Shown here piece after piece: positions 53,825-63,091 of a stretch of 64,000 nucleotides of DNA. The notes beneath the pieces are model-generated. The model was not told the DNA's origin. It was given only the letters and a program-made list of their open reading frames with translations, and did not search any database. The first letter of the stretch is position 1, and each line of letters starts with the position of its first letter. The DNA is taken from positions 1 through 64,000 of the forward strand of contig CAVQOB010000021.1 in NCBI GenBank assembly GCA_963714325.1, given 5' to 3'. The position numbers and the translations under genes were made by a program. Source of the stretch: CAVQOB01 sp963714325 (GTDB lineage Bacteria; Pseudomonadota; Alphaproteobacteria; Rhizobiales; Hyphomicrobiaceae).

Positions 53825-55005
53825 CCCGGCCGCGCGGAATCGCCGTCATCACCGGATCGCGTGCGGAATTCGGCCTCCTCAGCCATCTGATGCGCTCGCT
53901 TCAGGCTCGCGGTGACGTATCTCTCAAGGTGATCGTCACCGGCAGCCATCTTGAAGCCGGGCATATGACCGTTGCCGAAATCGAACGCGATGGAATCCCA
54001 ATTGCCGAACGGGTGCCGATGATGCTTGGCGGGGATCGGCCCAGCGACGTCGCCCACGCCATGGGGCGTGTCACGTCCGGGATGGCCGACGCTCTCACTC
54101 GTCTCGCGCCGGACATGATCGTGGTCTTGGGCGACCGGTTCGAGATCTTGGCATCGGTGGTGGCGACGACGGTCCTAAATATCCCCGTCGCGCACATCCA
54201 CGGCGGTGAGATTACCGAAGGCGCCAACGACGATGCCATCCGGCATGCCATCACCAAGCTGTCGCATCTGCATTTTGCTGCAGCACCTGTCTATCGCGAT
54301 CGCATCGTGCAGATGGGTGAGCAGCCGGCGCGCGTCTTCTGCAGTGGTGCGCTGGCGGTTGACGCGGTGGCCGCCGTGAGGCCGCTTGGTCGCGCTGAGA
54401 TCGCCGCAAAGCTTGGGCTGACGGTCGCCAGACCGCTGCTCCTCGTCACCTATCATCCCGTAACGATGGACGGGGCTGCTGCTGGTGCCGGGATTGGCCC
54501 GGTGGTCGACGCCTTGGAACGGTTCCCTGACGCCAGCATCGTCGTCACCGGCGTCAATGCCGACGCCGGTCACGCCGCCATTGATCAGCGCATCGCGGCC
54601 TATGCCGCGGTGCATCCGAGTAATGTTGTTCTGCGCCAATCCCTGGGCCAGGCGCTCTATCTGCAGGTCATGGCGCATGCCGCGGCCGTCGTTGGCAATT
54701 CATCAAGCGGTGTCATCGAGGCGCCGATCATGGGGGTCCCGACCGTCAACATCGGCGACCGTCAGAAGGGCCGCATGATGCCCGCATCGGTGATTTCATG
54801 CGCCGCCGAGACACCGGCGATCGAAGCCGCGATCCGGCGGGCGCTCGAGCCATCGTTCCGCACGCAGGCCCATATCGGTGCCGCCTTCGGCGAGCCGGGA
54901 GTCGCCGCGCGGATCGCGGAAACGCTGGCGACGATCCCGCTCGATGGCCTGTTGCGCAAGACGTTTCACGATATAGCCGGTGGAACCGGCAAAGTTGCCG
55001 GCTGA
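53821..55005 (+). CDS. neuC: Hydrolysing NDP-HexNAc 2-epimerase (NeuC/LegG family)
   Basis: A 394-residue GT-B-fold epimerase. AVITGSRAEFGLLSHLM starts the fold. DMIVVLGDRFEILASVVA, HIHGGEITEGANDDAIRHAITKLSHLHFAA and the C-terminal VVGNSSSGVIEAPIMGVPTVNIGDRQKGR are diagnostic of NeuC/LegG. It releases the nucleotide and yields the free 2-epimer that the NeuB/LegI synthase condenses with PEP. In this operon LegG is the likelier assignment than NeuC. It overlaps its neighbours on both sides. Confidence 0.9.
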   Translation: MTRPRGIAVITGSRAEFGLLSHLMRSLQARGDVSLKVIVTGSHLEAGHMTVAEIERDGIPIAERVPMMLGGDRPSDVAHAMGRVTSGMADALTRLAPDMIVVLGDRFEILASVVATTVLNIPVAHIHGGEITEGANDDAIRHAITKLSHLHFAAAPVYRDRIVQMGEQPARVFCSGALAVDAVAAVRPLGRAEIAAKLGLTVARPLLLVTYHPVTMDGAAAGAGIGPVVDALERFPDASIVVTGVNADAGHAAIDQRIAAYAAVHPSNVVLRQSLGQALYLQVMAHAAAVVGNSSSGVIEAPIMGVPTVNIGDRQKGRMMPASVISCAAETPAIEAAIRRALEPSFRTQAHIGAAFGEPGVAARIAETLATIPLDGLLRKTFHDIAGGTGKVAG

Positions 55006-56207
55006 TGCGCGTCGACCCGCAAGCCGCTGGGCTTCATACCCCGTCGTCCGCACGCCCGCTGGTCCTGCACTGCGTTCCGGCCCTCGTGCAGGGAGGCGCC
55101 GAACGTTGGCTGGTCGATCTCACGCGGTTTGACACCGATCATGATCATCTGATTGTCACGCTCGCCGGTAGGTCGATATTCCAAATGAATGGCGAACCGG
55201 TGCAGCACGTCAGTCTCGGGCTTGAGCGTTCACTGTGGTCGGTGCTGTCAATACCGGTCGCGATGCTGCGACTGGTCCGATTGATCCGCCGACATCAACC
55301 GCGCGTCGTCGTCGGCTGGCTCTACTACGGAGCACTCCTAACAACCGTTGCGGCATTGATGCGGCGCCCGGTGCTGTGGTCGCTGCATGCCGCTGACTTC
55401 GATCTTCATCGGTCGTTCCGTTGGCCGACGCGTTGGGCCATCCGCACCTGCCGGCTTTTGTCCGGCCGCACTCCCCGCACCATCCACTATTGCTCTGAAG
55501 CAGGGCGGCGCACACACCAAGGCATCGGATTCGACGCGCGCCGCTCGGTTGTCATTCCCAATGGCGTTGATCTCCTGGCGTTCATGCCGGCCACGTCAGA
55601 GCGTATGCGCGAAGGCGAGGCCCGTGTGATTGGCTGCGCGGCGCGCTACGATCCGCAGAAGGATTTGCCGACACTTTTTTCAGCACTTGCCCTGTTGCGC
55701 AAGCGTGGCCGGAATGTCCGCCTGCGGTTGGCGGGCACTGGGTGCGATCCAGGCAGTGAAGCGCTTGTCGCGGAGATCGACGCCGCTCAGATCAGCGCAA
55801 GCGTCGCGTTGCTCGGCGCGGTGACGGATATGTCGGCATTCTATCGCAGTGTCGACACTGTCGCGCTCAGTTCGTCGCACGGCGAGTCACTACCGATCGT
55901 CCTCCTCGAAGCCCTGGCTTGCGGGATACCGGTAGTGGCGACCGACGTTGGCGATTGCCGGTCGCTGGTCGATCGCTTCGGGCTCATCGTGCCGCCGCGC
56001 GAACCGCAGGCATTGGCTGATGCACTGGAGCAGGTGCTGTGGCTAGATACGGCCATGCACGCGCGTGTGCGACACGGCGGCCGCGCCCACATCGAAGCGA
56101 ACTACGCGGCGCACACAATCGCCCGGCGTTGGAGCGCGATGCTTGATGCTGCTGCCGGCCTCACTGCTCGCGGAACGTCCGCGCCCACTGGTCCTGGATC
56201 GGCTTGA
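55005..56207 (+). CDS. Glycosyltransferase family 4
   Basis: A 400-residue GT-B glycosyltransferase: CVPALVQGGAERWLVDLT at the start, VVGWLYYGALLT, a hinge with ARYDPQKDLPTLFSALALLRKRG and the donor motif SSHGESLPIVLLEALACGIPVVATDVGDC. It is the last gene of the rightward operon and starts in the neuC stop (TGATG). The last 47 bases overlap, tail to tail, the adaptor gene on the other strand, so the Gly/Ala/Pro-rich C-terminus is probably dispensable. Confidence 0.88.
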   Translation: MRVDPQAAGLHTPSSARPLVLHCVPALVQGGAERWLVDLTRFDTDHDHLIVTLAGRSIFQMNGEPVQHVSLGLERSLWSVLSIPVAMLRLVRLIRRHQPRVVVGWLYYGALLTTVAALMRRPVLWSLHAADFDLHRSFRWPTRWAIRTCRLLSGRTPRTIHYCSEAGRRTHQGIGFDARRSVVIPNGVDLLAFMPATSERMREGEARVIGCAARYDPQKDLPTLFSALALLRKRGRNVRLRLAGTGCDPGSEALVAEIDAAQISASVALLGAVTDMSAFYRSVDTVALSSSHGESLPIVLLEALACGIPVVATDVGDCRSLVDRFGLIVPPREPQALADALEQVLWLDTAMHARVRHGGRAHIEANYAAHTIARRWSAMLDAAAGLTARGTSAPTGPGSA

Positions 56208-57483
56208 CGAAATAGGAAAGTGCGGTCCGGTCGCCGGTCTTGATCTGCACTTCGGCGGGCATTCCCGGCACGAGTTTCATGGCGCCGAGCTTCTTCATCT
56301 CGGACTCAGGCAGCGTAATGCGCGCGACGAAGTAGGGGATGTTGTTCTGCCCGGCATCCCGCGTTGTGTCGGCGGAGACGCGCTGCACGATGCCATCGAA
56401 CTCAGGCGTCGTGCGTTGATTGAATGCTGAAAACCGAATGTGCGCGATCCGCGCGGCTTTGACGTGATCGATATCCTGCGGCGCGATGCGTGCGTCGATG
56501 ACCAGCGTGTCATTGCCGGGCACGATCACCATCATGACGTCGCTGGCCGAGATGACGCCGCCGACCGTATGCACGGTCAACTGGTGCACGACGCCGGTCT
56601 GGGGTGCACGGATGTCGATGCGCTTCAATTGATCCTCGGCGGCGACTTTGCGCTCAACCAGTTCGGATTCTTTGCCCTGCACTTCTCGGAGGTCCTTGCT
56701 CACTTCAGTGCGCAATTCCTGATCGATCTGCAGGATCTGCATTTCGGTTTCGACCATTTTACCACGCGTCTGCGCAATGCGCGAGACAATCGCGCCAAGT
56801 TCACCTTCGAGGCGCGCGGCTTCGCGCTGGGTTGCGGTGAACTTCGTCACCGAGATCAGTTGCTTCTCCCAAAGCTCGGTCTGTCCGGCGAGTTCGATCT
56901 TGACCAGCTGGATTTCTTTGGCCTTGGCTTGCTGCTGGCCAGTGAGGCCCTTCACCTCCTCGCGTAACTGCTCGACTCGTTCCTTCAATTGGGATTTCTG
57001 GCCTTCACGGGAGGTTTTCCGGTTCTGGAAGAGCGCGCGCTCGTCATCGACCATCTCGGCAATCTGCGGATCACTGAGCCGGCGAAGCAGGCTTGGCGGG
57101 ATATCAAGAATGGCGTTGTCGCGCTCGGCCCGGAGGCGCGTCTGCCGGATCAACAGTTGATCGAGTTGCTTGGTGATGACGGCGAGATTGGCGCGCGTCA
57201 CGGTTTCGTCGAGGCGCACGAGGAGGTCACCCTCCCTGACGACGTCGCCATCCTTGACCTTGATCTCGCCGACCACGCCACCGGTCGGGTGCTGGACTTT
57301 CTTGCTGTTGCTGTCGACGACGACGGTTCCGGCGGCGATGACGGCGCCGTCGATATTGGTGCCCGCCGCCCAGCCGCCGAAGCCAAACAGGAGTGCCGCG
57401 ACGATCGCAGCGCCCGCGAACAGCAGCCGCCCGAGCGCCTCGACGGGTTCACGTGCAGGAGTTGCAGTCTGTGTCGTCGCCAT
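56161..57483 (-). CDS. Type I secretion periplasmic adaptor (HlyD/PrsE family)
   Basis: A 440-residue membrane-fusion protein. One transmembrane helix (about residues 20-42), a lipoyl-like half-motif (GGVVGEIKVKDGDVVREGDLLVRLD), a long coiled coil (about 90-290, rich in Glu/Lys/Gln) and the second half (IRAPQTGVVHQLTVHTVGGVI) follow the HlyD order. The end KTGDRTALSYFVKPIQDQWARTFREQ is typical of PrsE/AprE-type adaptors. ATG 57483 is chosen over the TTG 57492. It partners with the adjoining ATPase. The outer-membrane TolC and the secreted substrate are not nearby. Confidence 0.9.
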   Translation of the reverse strand: MATTQTATPAREPVEALGRLLFAGAAIVAALLFGFGGWAAGTNIDGAVIAAGTVVVDSNSKKVQHPTGGVVGEIKVKDGDVVREGDLLVRLDETVTRANLAVITKQLDQLLIRQTRLRAERDNAILDIPPSLLRRLSDPQIAEMVDDERALFQNRKTSREGQKSQLKERVEQLREEVKGLTGQQQAKAKEIQLVKIELAGQTELWEKQLISVTKFTATQREAARLEGELGAIVSRIAQTRGKMVETEMQILQIDQELRTEVSKDLREVQGKESELVERKVAAEDQLKRIDIRAPQTGVVHQLTVHTVGGVISASDVMMVIVPGNDTLVIDARIAPQDIDHVKAARIAHIRFSAFNQRTTPEFDGIVQRVSADTTRDAGQNNIPYFVARITLPESEMKKLGAMKLVPGMPAEVQIKTGDRTALSYFVKPIQDQWARTFREQ

Positions 57484-57488
57484 GGCTC

Positions 57489-59348
57489 TCAACTCCCGTC
57501 CGGCATGGTACCAGGTTGAAATCTAGTTCCCGGCGCGATGCCGGGCGGACTCCGTGGCGGGCCGGCGCTCGGCGACTCAGTCCCCGCACCCTTCATCAAC
57601 TGGTTCAGCACGTCATTCTTCGGGCCGAACGCGCGCACCTGACCATTGGCCATTTCGAGAATCAAATCGAGCGCTGCCAGCGCCGATCGGCGATGCGCGA
57701 TGACCACTGCGATGCCGCCGCGTGCGCGCACCGAACGGATCGCCTCGGTCAGCGCCACCTCGCCCTTGCCGTCGAGGCTGGAGTTCGGTTCGTCGAGCAC
57801 GACCAGGAAGGGATCGCCGTACATGGCGCGGGCAATGCCGATGCGCTGACGCTCGCCGCCTGAAAGCTTGGCGCCGTCTTCACCGATCCGGGTCTCGTAG
57901 CCGTTTTCCAGCTTGAGGATAGTCTCGTGGACGCCGGCGAGGGTAGCGGCTTTGATGACGCTGTCGGCTGTCTTACGCGAATCAAAGCGCGCGATGTTGT
58001 CGGCGACGGTACCTTCGAACAGTTCGATGTCCTGCGGCAGATAGCCGATGTCGCGGCCGAGCGCCTCGTTGGCATATTGATCGATTGTTGCGCCATCGAG
58101 CCGAATGGTGCCGCGCTGCGGCAACGGCAGCCAAACCCCGACCAAGGCGCGCGCCAGTGTCGATTTCCCGCAACCGCTCATGCCGATGATGCCGAGGCCG
58201 GCGCCAGCCGCCAGACTAAATGAGACGTTCTGGATGATCGGTTGGCGTTCGCCGGGCGGCCCGACACTCAAGCCCTGCACTTCAAGAGATTTTGTTGGTC
58301 GAGGCAACCCAATGACCGCTGCGTCGTCTGGAAGGCTGGATAGCAAACGGGTCAGCCGATCCTTGGCCTGGCGCATGCCGACAAAGCCGCGCCAGTTCGC
58401 AATCGCAGTTTCGACGGGTGCCAACGCCCGAGCCGTCGCGATCGAGGCGGCGATGATGATGCCGGCGGATGCTTCGCCCATGATGACGAGCAGTGCGCCG
58501 AGCCCCAGCACGGCCGATTGCAACACCAGCCGCAGAACCTTTGATAACGTGCCGAGCCCGGAACCAGCGCTGACGGCCTTCGTCTGATGCCACAGGTATG
58601 TCTTGCTGAGCTCACTCCACTGCGCCGCCAAACGCCCGCCCATCCCCATCGCCTCGATCGCTTCGGCATTGCGCCGGCCCGCCTCGGCGAAGTTCTGCCG
58701 CGCGGCCATGGTGCCCATCGCCGCCTGCGTTGGTCCGCGACTGCGGAGCTCGACGGCGACTGCGAGCAGGCCGAGGATGACTGCACCGATGACGGCAAGA
58801 TGGCCGAGCCAGGGATGCAACAGGTAGATCATGATGATGTAGAGCGGCATCCACGGCAGATCAAACAAGGCCGTTGGCCCACCGCTGGTCAGATAAGTGC
58901 GGATCTGATCGAGGTCGCGGACCGGCTGCATCCCAACGGGCGACGCCTTGGCCCTCAGCCGCAGCATGAGCACGGCCTTGAACACGCGCTCCCTGAGCAC
59001 GCGGTCTATTCTCAGACTGAGCCGCTCCATGATCCGCTCGCGCACCAGCACCAGCAACCCGAAGGCCGTGAAGAAGCCAATCATGATCACCGTGAAGCCG
59101 ATCAACGTCGGCAGACTGCGCGAAGGGATCACGCGGTCATACACCTGCAGCATGTAGAGTGAGCCGGTCAGTGCCAGTAGATTGATGACGCCCGACAGCA
59201 GCGCCACGCAGAACAGAACCCAACGGTTGTGCCGGAACTCGGAGGCGAGGTCTGACGGGGTAGGGCGGGATGGCGCGGGTAAATCGCCGGCTTGCGACGG
59301 TGGCAGCAGCTGCGGTTGCGTGGCCTTGTTCTTGCTGCGTTTCGACAT
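57489..59348 (-). CDS. Type I secretion ABC transporter, permease/ATPase (PrsD/AprD family)
   Basis: A 619-residue fused ABC exporter. A Pro-rich cytoplasmic N-terminus precedes a six-helix domain (about 45-330, with NLLALTGSLYMLQVYDRVIPSRS and FDLPWMPLYIIMIYLLHPWLG). The ATPase has Walker A GMSGCGKST, Q-loop GYLPQDIELFEGTVADNI, signature LSGGERQRIGIARAMYGDP and Walker B LVVLDEPNSSLD. Transporters of this class export RTX or adhesion proteins and glycanases that modify exopolysaccharide. Its C-terminus is extended and Pro/Gly-rich. Confidence 0.92.
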   Translation of the reverse strand: MSKRSKNKATQPQLLPPSQAGDLPAPSRPTPSDLASEFRHNRWVLFCVALLSGVINLLALTGSLYMLQVYDRVIPSRSLPTLIGFTVIMIGFFTAFGLLVLVRERIMERLSLRIDRVLRERVFKAVLMLRLRAKASPVGMQPVRDLDQIRTYLTSGGPTALFDLPWMPLYIIMIYLLHPWLGHLAVIGAVILGLLAVAVELRSRGPTQAAMGTMAARQNFAEAGRRNAEAIEAMGMGGRLAAQWSELSKTYLWHQTKAVSAGSGLGTLSKVLRLVLQSAVLGLGALLVIMGEASAGIIIAASIATARALAPVETAIANWRGFVGMRQAKDRLTRLLSSLPDDAAVIGLPRPTKSLEVQGLSVGPPGERQPIIQNVSFSLAAGAGLGIIGMSGCGKSTLARALVGVWLPLPQRGTIRLDGATIDQYANEALGRDIGYLPQDIELFEGTVADNIARFDSRKTADSVIKAATLAGVHETILKLENGYETRIGEDGAKLSGGERQRIGIARAMYGDPFLVVLDEPNSSLDGKGEVALTEAIRSVRARGGIAVVIAHRRSALAALDLILEMANGQVRAFGPKNDVLNQLMKGAGTESPSAGPPRSPPGIAPGTRFQPGTMPDGS

Positions 59349-59568
59349 CGATGGAACTCAAACTCAATGGAATGGTCTGGAGTAGTTCGGGCAGAACTCG
59401 ATCGAGGCCCGGTCTCAACTTCGCGTCACGATAGGTAGAATATAGTTACTTGTTGATATCCAATATCTTAATTCAGTCATAGCGGGCGCGCCCTCGGACT
59501 GCAACCGGCGACAAGGACTTCGTTCATAATTCCAATGCCAAGTTCCCATATTACGATCCAAACCGCAT
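59349..59568. promoter_or_regulatory. AT-rich intergenic region upstream of the secretion operon
   Basis: This is a markedly AT-rich 100 bases in a GC-rich setting, with TTGGAT, TATATT and a GATAT-CCA-ATATC dyad on the strand leading to the ABC exporter. It is the likely promoter of the type I secretion genes. Exact boxes are uncertain. Confidence 0.45.
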
Positions 59569-60996
59569 TCAATCGGTTGGCGGTACTTGCAGCCATTGTG
59601 CCAAATCGTTGAGCGCCCTGCGCGACATCATCCTTTTCTTCCAGAATGTCTTGTCCTTGCCTTTGATACGCTGGCCTTGGTCATCATGGCTGGGCGGGTC
59701 GATGGGTGGGAATAGACCGAAATTGATGTTCATCGGCTGGAAGGAACGGGCCGACGTCCTCGCCTCTGTATCGCGTAGACTTGCGTCATCGAGGATGTGC
59801 CCGCCCGTAATATGATTGAGCAGGGCACCGAAAGCGGTGGTCAGCGGTGGTGCTGCAACCGGCCGCCCTCGACGCTCGCCGCTGGCAAACTGTCCCGCCA
59901 GCAATCCGATCGCCGCACTTTCGATGTAGCCCTCGCAACCCGTGATCTGGCCTGCGAAGCGCAGCCGTGGTTCGGCTTTGAGGCGTAGAGTCCGATCCAA
60001 CAGTTTCGGCGAATTGAGGAAAGTGTTTCGATGCAATCCGCCGAGACGCGCAAATTCGGCGTTGGCGAGGCCCGGGATCAATTTAAGCACGCGGGCCTGA
60101 TCGGCGTATTTCAGCTTGGTCTGAAACCCGACCATGTTCCACAACGTGCCGAGCGCATTGTCTTGGCGAAGCTGGACCACGGCATGGGGCCGGCGGCCCG
60201 TGCGCGGATCGGCGAGGCCGACCGGTTTCATCGGACCAAAACGCAGCGTTTCGCGACCGCGCTCAGCCATCACCTCGACCGGCAGGCAACCGTCGAAGTA
60301 GGGCGTGTTGGTTTCCCACTCCTTGAAGTCGGTTTTGTCGCCGGCCAGCAACGCATCGAGGAACGCGTTGTATTGCGCCTCGTCCATCGGGCAGTTGAGA
60401 TAGTCGGCACCCGTCCCGCCAGGTCCTGCTTTGTCATAACGCGACTGCCGCCAGGCGATGCTCTCGTCGATGGAGTGGTGGTGGATGATCGGCGCGATGG
60501 CATCGAAGAACGCCAATTCGGCTTCGCCGGTGACGCTGCGGATCCCCTCGGCGAGGGCCGGCGAGGTCAACGGCCCGGTGGCGATGATCACGCTCGACCA
60601 ATCTGGCGGTGGCAGGCCTGCCACCTCGTGCCGGTCGATGGTGATCAGGGGTTCGGCTTCCAGCGCTTGGGTCACGGCTGCCGAAAATCCATCGCGATCG
60701 ACGGCGAGCGCGCCGCCTGCTGGCAACTTGTGGGCATCGCCGCAGCGCATGATCAACGATCCGGCGCGGCGCATCTCCTCATGCAGCAAACCGACCGCAT
60801 TGGTCTCGGCGTCGTCGGAGCGAAACGAGTTCGAGCAGACCAGTTCGGCGAAATCCTGCGTCTTGTGGGCGTCGGTCATACGCTCGGGGCGCATTTCGTG
60901 CAGCACGACGGGCACCCCGCGCCGAGCGATCTGCCAGGCGGCTTCCGAGCCCGCCAAGCCGCCGCCGATGATGTGAATAGCTGCTAGTGTGGTCAT
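59569..60996 (-). CDS. trmFO: Methylenetetrahydrofolate-tRNA-(uracil-5-)-methyltransferase TrmFO
   Basis: A 475-residue folate- and FAD-dependent enzyme that makes m5U54 in tRNA T loops. IHIIGGGLAGSEAAWQIARRGVPVVLHEMRP is the FAD motif, with FAELVCSNSFRSDD carrying the conserved cysteine. Later motifs are ATGPLTSPALAE, KPVGLADPRTG, WNMVGFQTKLKYADQ, GLHRNTFLNSP and the second FAD segment GQITGCEGYIESAAIGLLAG. ATG 60996 is the start. The frame to 61026 is unsupported. Divergent from the enolase-superfamily gene. Confidence 0.95.
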   Translation of the reverse strand: MTTLAAIHIIGGGLAGSEAAWQIARRGVPVVLHEMRPERMTDAHKTQDFAELVCSNSFRSDDAETNAVGLLHEEMRRAGSLIMRCGDAHKLPAGGALAVDRDGFSAAVTQALEAEPLITIDRHEVAGLPPPDWSSVIIATGPLTSPALAEGIRSVTGEAELAFFDAIAPIIHHHSIDESIAWRQSRYDKAGPGGTGADYLNCPMDEAQYNAFLDALLAGDKTDFKEWETNTPYFDGCLPVEVMAERGRETLRFGPMKPVGLADPRTGRRPHAVVQLRQDNALGTLWNMVGFQTKLKYADQARVLKLIPGLANAEFARLGGLHRNTFLNSPKLLDRTLRLKAEPRLRFAGQITGCEGYIESAAIGLLAGQFASGERRGRPVAAPPLTTAFGALLNHITGGHILDDASLRDTEARTSARSFQPMNINFGLFPPIDPPSHDDQGQRIKGKDKTFWKKRMMSRRALNDLAQWLQVPPTD

Positions 60997-61088
60997 GCAC
61001 CGGACCCTAACCGAACGCCCCGGCATTGCAAGCGCGTGGCCGGACGCCTACCAATAGGGTCCGTCATCGCATCGAGGAGCGAGCGCCC

Positions 61089-62306
61089 ATGAAGGTCCGA
61101 TCGATTGAAACGCTCAATTGTGATGCGGGGTGGCGGAACTATCATTTCGTGAAGCTGACGACCGCGGATGGCATCGTCGGCTGGAGCGAGTACGACGAAG
61201 GATTCGGCGCGCCCGGATTGACTTCGGCGATCGAGCGGTTGGCGGCCAAGGTGATCGGGCAGAGCGTCCACGAGCACGAAAAGGTCTATGCCGAACTCTA
61301 TGCGCTGACGCGGCCGGCGGCGGGCGGCGTCGTGGCGCTGGCGATGGGTGCCATTGAGAACGCGTTGCTCGACGCCAAGGCGAAAACTCTGGGCGTGCCG
61401 TGCTATCAGCTGCTCGGCGGTAAAATCCGCGATCGTGTGCCGGTGTATTGGTCACACTGCGCGACATGGCGGATCAATCATCCCAGCTATTTCAAACCGG
61501 CGATCACCAATCTCGACGGCGTCAAGGCGATCGGGCGCGAGGTGCGCGAGAAGGGCTTCTCGGCATGCAAGACGAATATTTTTATCTATGACGGGCAGAA
61601 GACGAATCCGAAGGGGTGGCGGCCGGGCTTTGGTTCTCCCAACAAACCCGATCTCAATGTTGATCAGACCGTCATCAGAAATCTGCTGATGCATCTCGAA
61701 GCGTTGCGCGACGGCGTTGGGCGCGACGTCGAAATCCTGCTCGATCTGAATTTCCACGCCAAGACCGAAGGGTTCCTCAAGATCCTGCGCGCGATTGCGC
61801 ATCTCGAAATGTTCTGGATCGAGATCGACAGCTATTCGCCTGGGGCGCTTGGGTACATCCGCCGCCAGAGCCCGCACCCCATCGCTTCGTGCGAGACTCT
61901 CCTCGGTGTCCGCGAGTTCTTGCCGTACTTCCGCGAACAGGCAATGGACGTCGCGATCGTCGATACGCCATGGAACGGTGTCTGGCAGTCGATGAAGATT
62001 GCAGCTCTTGCCGAGGCGCACGAAGTCAACGTCGCGCCGCATAATTTCTACGGCCACCTCTGCACCATGATGAATGCGCACTTCGCCTGCGCCGTGCCCA
62101 ATCTGCGAATCATGGAGACCGATATTGATCGCCTCGCCTGGGATCATGAGCTCTTCACGCATGTGCCGGAGTTCAGGGATGGGCATCTGCTCATTCCCGA
62201 TCGGCCCGGTTGGGGCACCGAGCCCAACGAGGACGCCCTGAAGAAATATCCACCGAAATCCGGTGGCGGCCTGCTCGGGCCGGCGCCGGCCCGGCCACAA
62301 GCCTGA
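61089..62306 (+). CDS. Enolase-superfamily enzyme (mandelate racemase/muconate lactonising type)
   Basis: A 405-residue TIM-barrel enzyme with an N-terminal capping domain. The metal-binding acids fit LLDLNFHAKTEG, WIEIDSYSPG and ASCETLLG. The catalytic Lys candidate is in SACKTNIF and the His in VAPHNFYGHL, preceded by DVAIVDTPWNG, as in the mandelate-racemase subgroup. It should act by abstracting a proton alpha to a carboxylate, for example as a sugar-acid dehydratase. The substrate is unknown. GAGGAGCG precedes the ATG. Confidence 0.85.
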   Translation: MKVRSIETLNCDAGWRNYHFVKLTTADGIVGWSEYDEGFGAPGLTSAIERLAAKVIGQSVHEHEKVYAELYALTRPAAGGVVALAMGAIENALLDAKAKTLGVPCYQLLGGKIRDRVPVYWSHCATWRINHPSYFKPAITNLDGVKAIGREVREKGFSACKTNIFIYDGQKTNPKGWRPGFGSPNKPDLNVDQTVIRNLLMHLEALRDGVGRDVEILLDLNFHAKTEGFLKILRAIAHLEMFWIEIDSYSPGALGYIRRQSPHPIASCETLLGVREFLPYFREQAMDVAIVDTPWNGVWQSMKIAALAEAHEVNVAPHNFYGHLCTMMNAHFACAVPNLRIMETDIDRLAWDHELFTHVPEFRDGHLLIPDRPGWGTEPNEDALKKYPPKSGGGLLGPAPARPQA

Positions 62307-62418
62307 GTTGGCCGGATCTCACGGCTACTCGCCCACAGCCTGTTGCCGTCGTGCACAGGGCGTCCGGACCGAATCAGGGCATGACTGGCTCTTCGAGTTG
62401 GCGCGGGTGGGGTAGGAC

Positions 62419-63085
62419 GTGCGAGGCGGTCGACGGACAGCAATATTGGGCTTGGCGCTCGTTGCAGCACTCGGTGCAACCGGCTGCACCCACGAAGGCT
62501 TCGGGTCCGCCAACGGCCACTTCGCGACATTTTCGGTGCCGGAACCAAAGGGCGCGACCGTGCATGTCTGCCACGCCTATGGCTGTCGCAAGCAGACGAA
62601 AGTGCGTTTCACCGACAAGGACCTGGCCGACCTCAAAGCGCTGATGGCGAAATATCGGACCAAGGCCGATACGGCGGAAGAGGAACGCCGTGCTGTCGCC
62701 TATGCGATCGGGTGGATGGAAGTCTACGTCGGCGGAAAAATTGGCACCTCATCGGATCGCGCCGGAATGGATTTCGCTGGTTCCGGCGATCCGACGCAGC
62801 AAGACTGTGTCGACGAGGCAACCAACACGACGAGTTATTTGACGGTGCTCGCCAACGCCGGTCTGATCAAGCATCACACTGTTGGCACGCCGTTCGCCAA
62901 AGAGAACTATCTGCGCGGCATTTCCGGCTGGACGCACTGGACGGCAGTCCTTGGCAGAAAAGACCGGTGGACAGCGCTGGGCGGTCGACAGCTGGATCTA
63001 CGCCAACGGCGAGAACCCGGCAATCGTCAAAGCCGAGGAATGGTACATCGAAGACTTGGCGAGCCTGCCGAAACCGAAGACGTAA
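62419..63085 (+). pseudogene. Exported lipoprotein of unknown function, frameshifted
   Basis: A protein of about 220 residues with a lipobox ending at Cys23 (LGATGC). It then has VHVCHAYGCRKQTKVRFTDKDLADLKALM and GSGDPTQQDCVDEATNTTSYLTVLANAGLI. Near base 62950 the frame shifts. The following frame continues in register as EKTGGQRWAVDSWIYANGENPAIVKAEEWYIEDL to a stop at 63085. Removing one base would restore a full protein. I do not recognise a named family, although rhizobiales have similar lipoproteins. The start is GTG. Confidence 0.7.
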
Positions 63086-63091
63086 ATCCTT

